A DNA stretch of 64,000 nt from Verrucomicrobiaceae bacterium (GTDB lineage: Bacteria; Verrucomicrobiota; Verrucomicrobiia; Verrucomicrobiales; Verrucomicrobiaceae), in the NCBI GenBank assembly GCA_947458455.1, contig CANGYJ010000007.1:1-64000 (forward strand), in the 5' to 3' direction. Positions 58,956-64,000 of the stretch are shown here, piece after piece. Position 1 is the stretch's first letter. Each line of letters opens with the position of its first letter. Below the pieces are notes generated by a model. It searched no databases and was not told where the DNA came from. It saw only the letters and a program-made list of their open reading frames with translations. The position numbers and the translations under genes are program-made.

Positions 58956-60506
58956 ATGACTAAAAAACCCGTTGTTCTCATCATCCGCGACGGCTGGGGC
59001 ATCAATCCCGGCGGCAAAGCTCAAGCACAAGCCAATGGCGATGCCACGCTGCTCGCGAAGACGCCTTTCCATGACCACCTTTACGCCACCTACCCGCGTG
59101 GCACCGTGAGCGCCAGCGGCGAGGACGTGGGGCTGCCGGAAGGCCAGATGGGCAACAGCGAAGTGGGGCACCTCAACCTCGGTGCGGGCCGCATCGTTTA
59201 TCAAGACCTCACCCGCATCAACAAGAGCATCCGTGACGGCGAACTGGCGAAGATGCCCGTGCTCGTCGAGGCCTTCGAGAAGGCCAAGGGCAAGCGCCTC
59301 CACTTCCTCGGCCTCATCAGCGATGGCGGCGTACATTCGCACCAGGACCATCTCGCCGCGCTCTGCAATGCCGCGAAGGCCGCCGGCGTCACCGATTTGA
59401 TGGTGCATGCCATCACCGATGGTCGTGATACGTCACCGACCGGCGGTGCGGCCTACATGGCCAAGCTGGAGGCCGATTTGAAACCTAGCGGTGCTCAAAT
59501 CGCCACCGTGATCGGCCGCTACTACGCCATGGACCGCGACAAGCGCTGGGAGCGCAACAAACTCGCCTGGGATGCCATCGTGCTCGGTCGTGGTGAAGTG
59601 CGCAGCGATGCGCCGAGTGCCGCGGTGAAGGCGGCCTATCCGAGCGATCCGCGTGGCGATGAATTCATGCAGCCGATGATTTTTTCCAATGCCAACGAGC
59701 AGCGCATCCGCGATGGCGATGTCATCCTGTGGTTCAATTTCCGTGCCGACCGTGCTCGCCAGCTCAGCGAGGCCTTCTTGAAGGCCGACTTCGCCGGTTT
59801 CGACCGCGAAGTGACACCGAAGACCGGCTACTACACGCTCACCGAATACGACGCCACCTACACCGACCTCGGTGCCCGCGTCATCTTCGGCCCCGAGAGC
59901 CTCAGCAACAACCTCGGCCAAATCATCGCCGCCGCAGGCCTCACGCAGCTCCGCGCCGCTGAGACGGAAAAATACCCGCACGTCACCTTCTTCTTCAACA
60001 GCGGCATCGAAGAGCCCAATGTGGGCGAAGACCGTTATTTGGCCATTTCGCCCAAAGAAGTGCCCACCTACGACAAAAAGCCGCAGATGAGCGCTCCGGA
60101 CCTCACGTTTGAGGTGCTGCGTCGTTTGGAAAAGTATGACGCCGTCATCATGAACTACGCCAATCCCGACATGGTCGGCCACACCGGCGTCGTGGAGGCA
60201 GGCGTGCATGCCTGCGAGACCATCGACCTCGGCGTGCGCATGATCGTGGAAAAAGTGCTCGAACTCGGTGGCAAGCTTTTCATCACCGCCGATCACGGCA
60301 ATTGCGAGCAAATGCGCAACGCCGACGGCTCCCCGCACACCGCCCACACCACGAACCTCGTCCACGGCATCTACGTCGCAGCGGATTCCGCGAACTACAC
60401 CGTCGCCAACGGCAAGCTCGCCGACATCGCGCCCACGCTGCTCGACATGCTCGGCGTGAAGCAACCGGCGGAGATGACGGGGAAGAGTTTGTTGGTGAGG
60501 AAATGA
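58956..60506 (+). CDS. gpmI: 2,3-bisphosphoglycerate-independent phosphoglycerate mutase
   Basis: 516 residues. VVLIIRDGWGINPGG (metal Asp), EGQMGNSEVGHLNLGAGR with the catalytic Ser, INKSIRDGE, GLISDGGVHSHQDHL, and FITADHGNCEQM (metal ligands) are all in place. It interconverts 3- and 2-phosphoglycerate in glycolysis, using Mn2+. The stop TGA (60504-60506) is contained in the first arm of a REP pair, in the sequence ATGATGCGGGCA. Confidence 0.97.
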   Translation: MTKKPVVLIIRDGWGINPGGKAQAQANGDATLLAKTPFHDHLYATYPRGTVSASGEDVGLPEGQMGNSEVGHLNLGAGRIVYQDLTRINKSIRDGELAKMPVLVEAFEKAKGKRLHFLGLISDGGVHSHQDHLAALCNAAKAAGVTDLMVHAITDGRDTSPTGGAAYMAKLEADLKPSGAQIATVIGRYYAMDRDKRWERNKLAWDAIVLGRGEVRSDAPSAAVKAAYPSDPRGDEFMQPMIFSNANEQRIRDGDVILWFNFRADRARQLSEAFLKADFAGFDREVTPKTGYYTLTEYDATYTDLGARVIFGPESLSNNLGQIIAAAGLTQLRAAETEKYPHVTFFFNSGIEEPNVGEDRYLAISPKEVPTYDKKPQMSAPDLTFEVLRRLEKYDAVIMNYANPDMVGHTGVVEAGVHACETIDLGVRMIVEKVLELGGKLFITADHGNCEQMRNADGSPHTAHTTNLVHGIYVAADSANYTVANGKLADIAPTLLDMLGVKQPAEMTGKSLLVRK

Positions 60507-60574
60507 TGCGGGCACTCCTGCCCGCATAACGAACGTCTCCCGATTCACGGTGCGGGCAAGAGTGCCCGCATCAC
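60503..60574. repeat. paired REP (BIME-like) element between gpmI and RAYT
   Basis: Two inverted arms: TGCGGGCA-CTCC-TGCCCGCA (60507-60526) and TGCGGGCA-AGAG-TGCCCGCA (60551-60570), each a perfect 8 bp stem, preceded by ATGA (60503-60506) on the plus strand and GTGA on the minus strand (60571-60574). The two outer TGA triplets are the stop codons of gpmI and of the RAYT gene. Confidence 0.95.
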
Positions 60575-61212
60575 TTCAAAAGCCATCGTTGTTCGTGGCT
60601 GAATGATTCCGGTTTGAGGCCTGCCTTCGCCGGATTCTCCGCGATATACTTCTGAAACTTTCTCAGCGAGTCCATGCCACGCACGATGTGGTCGAACGAC
60701 TCGTCCATCCAAAGGGGGCCTCCGCTTCCGAGTTGCTCGTTGATTCGTCGTGCGCTGGCACCCTTCACGGGCCCCAGGAGCTTTGAAATCGGAACTTCGA
60801 TGAGCGGCTTGAGCAGCAGGTGGACGTGATTGGGCATGATCACCCAGTCACCGAGCTCAAAGGAAACTCCGTCGTCGTGCTGCAAGCTGCGCACGACCTC
60901 AGCCCGCAGGTCCGAGTGACACAAAACACAGGTTCCATGGCCCGCATCCAGCCAGCGCTCCATACGCATGGTGAAGCGTCGGTGATACTCACGCTCGATC
61001 TCGGCTGCCCAGGGCGGCGGATGCATGGCAATCCAGCATGTCTTCTCGTCATTCCATTGAGCAGCAACTTCGCTCGGCACCGAATCCGCCAAGCGGAAGG
61101 TCACGAAGTAAATCGCACCCGGCTGCGTGAGATGGGGCAGGCGTCTTCGATACGACTTTCCAACCGCCTCCCAGTCAAAGGGCCAAAAATCTTGTGCAGT
61201 GATGGTCTTCAC
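60571..61212 (-). CDS. REP-associated tyrosine transposase (RAYT)
   Basis: 213 residues from the GTG at 61212; an upstream start (to 61332) would include repeat-derived codons, so the exact start is uncertain. Core: LTQPGAIYFVTFRLAD, FTMRMERWLDAGHGTCVL, HUH-type IMPNHVHLLLKP, then IKxxSA-like KGASARRINEQ and FQKYIAENPAKAGL with the catalytic Tyr. It is a single-strand DNA HUH endonuclease that recognises REP palindromes. Its stop codon is inside the flanking REP; two paired REPs of the same family surround it. Confidence 0.92.
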   Translation of the reverse strand: MKTITAQDFWPFDWEAVGKSYRRRLPHLTQPGAIYFVTFRLADSVPSEVAAQWNDEKTCWIAMHPPPWAAEIEREYHRRFTMRMERWLDAGHGTCVLCHSDLRAEVVRSLQHDDGVSFELGDWVIMPNHVHLLLKPLIEVPISKLLGPVKGASARRINEQLGSGGPLWMDESFDHIVRGMDSLRKFQKYIAENPAKAGLKPESFSHEQRWLLK

Positions 61213-61221
61213 ACCCCAAAA

Positions 61222-61293
61222 GTGATGCGGGCACTCTTGCCCGCAACGATGTTCTGGCGACATTCGAGGTGCGGGCAGGAGTGCCCGCATCAC
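61222..61293. repeat. paired REP (BIME-like) element upstream of RAYT
   Basis: Arms GTGA then TGCGGGCA-CTCT-TGCCCGCA and the inverted TGCGGGCA-GGAG-TGCCCGCA then TCAC. The RAYT start codon is about 10 bp from the left arm, and the LMW-phosphatase ATG (61304) is about 10 bp after the right arm. Confidence 0.95.
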
Positions 61294-61303
61294 TCCAAAC
61301 ATC

Positions 61304-61636
61304 ATGCGCCTCCTCTTCCTCTGCTCCCGCAACCATTGGCGCAGCCCGACGGCGGAGGCGTTGTATCAAAATGATCCGCGAGTCGAGGTGCGCAGCGCCG
61401 GGGTGAGTGCCTCGGCGAGGCGTCGTGTTTCGGAGAAGCTGCTGCGCTGGGCGGATCTCGTGCTCGTGATGGAGGCTTCGCACAAAAAGAAGCTGCGGGA
61501 GGACTTCACGGAGGTGTTTCACGACCTCCGCGTCGAGGTGCTCGACATTCCCGATGACTACGAATTCATGAGTCCGGCTCTCATCGAGCTGATCCAGGCC
61601 AGCGTGGAGCCGCTGCTGGTGGATGGTGGAGAGTGA
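61304..61636 (+). CDS. low-molecular-weight protein-tyrosine-phosphatase-like protein
   Basis: 110 residues. MRLLFLCSRNHWRSPTAEALY contains the C(X)5R loop (CSRNHWRS) with Cys and Arg, and the acid loop follows: VLDIPDDYEFMSPALIEL. It is a small member of the LMW-PTP fold, shorter than the usual 150. Its TGA stop (61634-61636) belongs to the GTGA of the next REP pair. Confidence 0.82.
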   Translation: MRLLFLCSRNHWRSPTAEALYQNDPRVEVRSAGVSASARRRVSEKLLRWADLVLVMEASHKKKLREDFTEVFHDLRVEVLDIPDDYEFMSPALIELIQASVEPLLVDGGE

Positions 61637-61693
61637 TGCGGGCACTCCTGCCCGCAAGAAAACCGTTTATGCGGGCAAGAGTGCCCGCATCAC
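61633..61693. repeat. paired REP (BIME-like) element after the LMW-phosphatase gene
   Basis: Arms GTGA then TGCGGGCA-CTCC-TGCCCGCA and TGCGGGCA-AGAG-TGCCCGCA then TCAC, separated by AGAAAACCGTTTA. The left GTGA overlaps the phosphatase stop; the right arm ends about 10 bp before the stop codon of the convergent HAD gene (61703). Confidence 0.95.
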
Positions 61694-61702
61694 TTCAAGA
61701 CC

Positions 61703-62581
61703 TCAAAAATGCGGCGCGGAGACCGTGCCGTCCTCGATCTCCTGCTTCTTCTTCCGCACGATCGTGTCGGCGATCTCCCGCACCATCTCTTCAATCAACA
61801 GCCGCAGGTGGCTGCCCGGGCGATAATCCGCTGGGGCGATGTGCTTCACGCGTTCAGCGAGCCCGGTGAGCTGGAAGCATTTGCGGAAGCTGGCGCGATT
61901 GGCCTCATCAGGGTTGTACACGGCGATGGCGTTGCCGCCGTAGCGTTTCATCAGGGTAAAGCAGGGCACATCGGTGGGGCCATCGCCCACATAGATCATG
62001 TTTTGAAAGGGAATGGGGCGCAACTCAGGAGCCATGTGGTCGTTCACGTCCTCGTGCGGCTCGAGCATGCCTTTGTTGATGCGGAAGATGTACTGCGTCT
62101 TCGTCGTGTGGCTGATGACACGCTTCGGGAAGGTGATGCGGCCGTTTTTGTCCTCGCCGAACTCGCAGCCGAAGATGCGCTTGATGTAAGGTGCGAGCGT
62201 GGAGCCATCGAGCAGGGCCTTCAGGCCGCTGGAGACGATGTAGTGCTCGATCTTCACGCCGAGCAGGCGGTGCTGGTCGTTGAGCACGTTGTCGAGTTCC
62301 GAGAAGATCTCCGGCACGCCTTTGTAAAAGCGCAGCTTCGCGCCGAGCTGGCGCAGGTCCTCGTTGGTGGGGCGGTCCATGTCGAGGTAGTCGAGCATGC
62401 ATTTGAGGTAGGCCAGCTCACCATCGTAGCCTTCCTGATCCACCAGCTCGCGACTGCGCTTCCAAAACTGCGTTGAGTTGATGCCGAAGTGCGGGAAGAG
62501 CGTCTCGTCCTGCATGTACGTCGGGCTCAGCGTCTGGTCGTAATCGTAGATGAGGCCGATGGTGGTTTGTTGGGAGGCCAT
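61703..62581 (-). CDS. HAD-superfamily phosphohydrolase
   Basis: 292 residues from ATG 62581. Motif I DYDQTLSP (nucleophile and acid Asp), motif II VSSGLKALL, and motif IV YVGDGPTDVPCF (Asp pair). Additional cap-like helix region near residues 40-120 (FGINSTQFWKRSREL, LDYLDMDRPTNEDLRQ). Substrate unknown. The start follows a GAAACTTGAAACC word repeat that separates it from the next gene on the same strand. Confidence 0.85.
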   Translation of the reverse strand: MASQQTTIGLIYDYDQTLSPTYMQDETLFPHFGINSTQFWKRSRELVDQEGYDGELAYLKCMLDYLDMDRPTNEDLRQLGAKLRFYKGVPEIFSELDNVLNDQHRLLGVKIEHYIVSSGLKALLDGSTLAPYIKRIFGCEFGEDKNGRITFPKRVISHTTKTQYIFRINKGMLEPHEDVNDHMAPELRPIPFQNMIYVGDGPTDVPCFTLMKRYGGNAIAVYNPDEANRASFRKCFQLTGLAERVKHIAPADYRPGSHLRLLIEEMVREIADTIVRKKKQEIEDGTVSAPHF

Positions 62582-62588
62582 CTGGGTG

Positions 62589-62615
62589 TCAGGTTTCAAG
62601 TTTCAGGTTCCAAGT
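62589..62615. repeat. GAACCTGAAACTTGAAACCTG word repeat
   Basis: About 27 bp (read on the minus strand) of GAACC, GAAAC and TTGAAACC words. The TGA stop of the TIGR01777 gene (62603-62605) falls inside it, and the HAD start follows within about 10 bp. Confidence 0.6.
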
Positions 62616-63511
62616 AGCGAGGCGAGTGCCCCCTGAAGGTTCGGATGGGCGAATGTGTAGCCTGAATCGGTGGCGGCGCGAGGATTCACTCGCTGGCTGC
62701 CCAGCAGCATCTCATCGGCCATGCCGCGAAGCAGCAGTCGCATGGAGAAGGCTGGCGCATGGAAAAAGGCTGGGCGATGCAAGGCTTTCGCCAGCGTCGC
62801 AGTGAACTCCGCATTCGTTACGGCCTGTGGCGCGGTGAGATTGATCGGCCCGCGAAGGTCATCGTGATCCACGGCTCGCAAAATCAACCTCGCCGCATCG
62901 TTGACATGAATCCACGGCATCCACTGGCGACCATTTCCAAGCCTCCCGCCGAGCCCGAAGCCAAAAACACGCTTCAACAACGGAAACGCCCCGCCATCTG
63001 GCCCGAGCACCATGCCCGTGCGCAGCATCACGACCCGCATGCCGAGCTGCTCCGCTTCCTTCGCGGCCTTTTCCCATTCCACACAGAGCTCCGCCAGAAA
63101 ACCCGCGCCGGAGGGCGAACGCTCATCGAGCACCTCATCACCCCGCTGGCCGTAATAACCAGCTCCCGAAGCACACACGAGTACCCGAGGTCGGTTCTCC
63201 GCCTTCCAGGTGCCGAGATGCTTCACGAGGCCCTGGGTGAATTCCACACGGCTCTTCCAGATGCGTTCGCGTTTCGTTTTCGTCCAGAGTCCCATCAGCG
63301 ATTCACCCGCCAGATGCACGAGCGCATCGAGTTGGGTTTCCGGTAGCTCATGAGGAGCCGTTTTCGGCTGCGTGAGAGTTTCTTTGGCGAGCAGCACTGG
63401 CAGCCCGAGCTGGCTTCGCGAGTAAGCGATGAGGTCATGCCCGCCCCCCTGAGCCTGCCGGATGACATGCCTGCCGAGAAATCCCGTCGCTCCTGTGATG
63501 CCGATGCGCAT
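62603..63511 (-). CDS. TIGR01777-family NAD(P)-dependent epimerase
   Basis: 302 residues. MRIGITGATGFLGRHVIRQA is the Rossmann nucleotide motif; ALVHLAGESLMG, VLVCASGAGYYG and RSGTVLG-like MVLRTGMVLGPDGGAFPLL are family features; NLTAPQAVTNAEF is typical. TIGR01777 proteins are uncharacterised, related to YfcH/SDR39U1. A hydrophobic segment is absent, so cytoplasmic. On the same strand and just upstream of the HAD gene. Confidence 0.9.
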   Translation of the reverse strand: MRIGITGATGFLGRHVIRQAQGGGHDLIAYSRSQLGLPVLLAKETLTQPKTAPHELPETQLDALVHLAGESLMGLWTKTKRERIWKSRVEFTQGLVKHLGTWKAENRPRVLVCASGAGYYGQRGDEVLDERSPSGAGFLAELCVEWEKAAKEAEQLGMRVVMLRTGMVLGPDGGAFPLLKRVFGFGLGGRLGNGRQWMPWIHVNDAARLILRAVDHDDLRGPINLTAPQAVTNAEFTATLAKALHRPAFFHAPAFSMRLLLRGMADEMLLGSQRVNPRAATDSGYTFAHPNLQGALASLLGT

Positions 63512-63659
63512 GATGAATTGAGTTGGCTGATTGCTTAAACTTGGGCAATCGGACTGTCACATGGTTTGCACATCCCAATCCATGGTTCGAGTTTTGAAGC
63601 CATGGCCATTCAAGACCCCGGTGTTGACACCTTTCATCGTTTGCTGGCATCATGCACTT

Positions 63660-64000
63660 GTGAAAGCCCGCCCGCCCTTCTGGATCGCTTTGCTGCTCGT
63701 CGTGGGTTTCACGGCGTGGCGGCTTGATCTCTATGCACAGCCTTCGGAGCTGGGAAACGGAGCACGATATGTCCAGAGGCGAGTTCATGGCGTGATGCTG
63801 CATCTAGTCTTCTTTGACGAGGCCGAGACCGCCCTCCGCGTGCTGGCGAACCCTGGAAGGCAGTCCGAGAAGCAGCTCGACGCCTGGGGACGCGAGCACA
63901 AAGCTCTCGCCGTCTGCAATGGAGGCTACTTCGAGGTTGGCAAACGCGAGCCTTCGGGCCTGGAGATCGCCGCTGGGATGCGCAGCGGGACATTCTTGAA
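63660..64000 (+). CDS. N-terminal part of DUF2233/phosphodiester-glycosidase-like protein (partial)
   Basis: From GTG 63660 to the window edge, 113 codons. It encodes a signal-like helix (PPFWIALLLVVGFTAW) and then EHKALAVCNGGYFEV and EPSGLEIAAGMRSGTFL, which fit the DUF2233/NAGPA-like phosphodiester glycosidase fold (NGGYF motif). A GTG start is assigned because no in-frame ATG precedes it near a ribosome site. Function is likely in glycan processing, but the catalytic part lies beyond the window. Confidence 0.65.
   Translation, partial: MKARPPFWIALLLVVGFTAWRLDLYAQPSELGNGARYVQRRVHGVMLHLVFFDEAETALRVLANPGRQSEKQLDAWGREHKALAVCNGGYFEVGKREPSGLEIAAGMRSGTFL

Noticed and set aside
60503..61693. CRISPR-like spacing of the TGCGGGCA repeats
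   Set aside because: Repeats are palindromic pairs with genes between them, without uniform spacers or cas genes.

Overview
This 64 kb window is a GC-rich bacterial chromosome segment with dense coding on both strands. The gene content points to the Verrucomicrobiota, probably Verrucomicrobiales near Prosthecobacter. That placement is inferred from families, not from a marker-gene tree. The key evidence is three DUF1501 proteins and two giant PSCyt1/DUF1549/DUF1553 ('PSD1') cytochromes, together with secreted multihaem cytochrome and sulfatase genes, a RAYT transposase with REP palindromes, and several classes of word-like intergenic repeats.

Layout. 0-3 kb: IS5-type transposase tail, a small PUR-alpha-like protein, a sigma-54-type response regulator with Glu at the phospho-acceptor site, and undecaprenyl diphosphate synthase. 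3-11 kb: zinc-ribbon membrane protein, TIGR03790 protein overlapping a metallo-beta-lactamase hydrolase, solitary DUF1501, Ser/Thr-kinase-like protein with a discoidin-like tail, RDD protein. 11-20 kb: a GlpQ-like remnant, a beta-propeller plus pentahaem cytochrome pair, DJ-1/PfpI protein, lipid kinase, pseudouridine synthase, CNNM/CBS transporter, FmdB-like ribbon, rpsN. 20-31 kb: housekeeping genes hemQ-thiG, hydrolase/DUF502, SMP-30, ruvX, mannose-1-phosphate guanylyltransferase, gmk, radC, polyprenyl synthase, amidase and LysM lipoprotein. 31-40 kb: two tandem PSD1-DUF1501 pairs. 40-47 kb: DEAD-box helicase, then a LysR regulator divergent from a stress/electrophile-type set (pirin, DoxX-like, rhodanese-YceI fusion, ene-reductase, VOC) interrupted by an antisense MntA-HepT toxin-antitoxin pair; tRNA-Ser(CGA) follows. 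47-53 kb: methyltransferase, Trm112-like, MoeB-rhodanese, a RelE/Phd pair, TatD-like hydrolase, secreted sulfatase. 53-57 kb: assimilatory sulfate operon cysH-TSUP-cysD-cysN. 57-64 kb: CoA transferase, gpmI, RAYT surrounded by three paired REP elements, LMW phosphatase, HAD hydrolase, TIGR01777 epimerase, and the start of a DUF2233-like protein.

The most unusual signal is the repeat landscape rather than a single gene. At least three REP families have a 5' GTGA or GTAG next to a perfect or near-perfect hairpin. In four genes, the TGA of a REP tetranucleotide (GTGA, or ATGA at gpmI) is the stop codon of the neighbouring gene; one paired element supplies the stops of two convergent genes, one of which is the RAYT itself. 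Two unrelated repeat types are inserted at the same codon position of the two PSD1 paralogues. Further low-complexity 'word' repeats sit at gene starts and ends and create artefactual N-terminal extensions. All of this was read by eye; no database search was possible.
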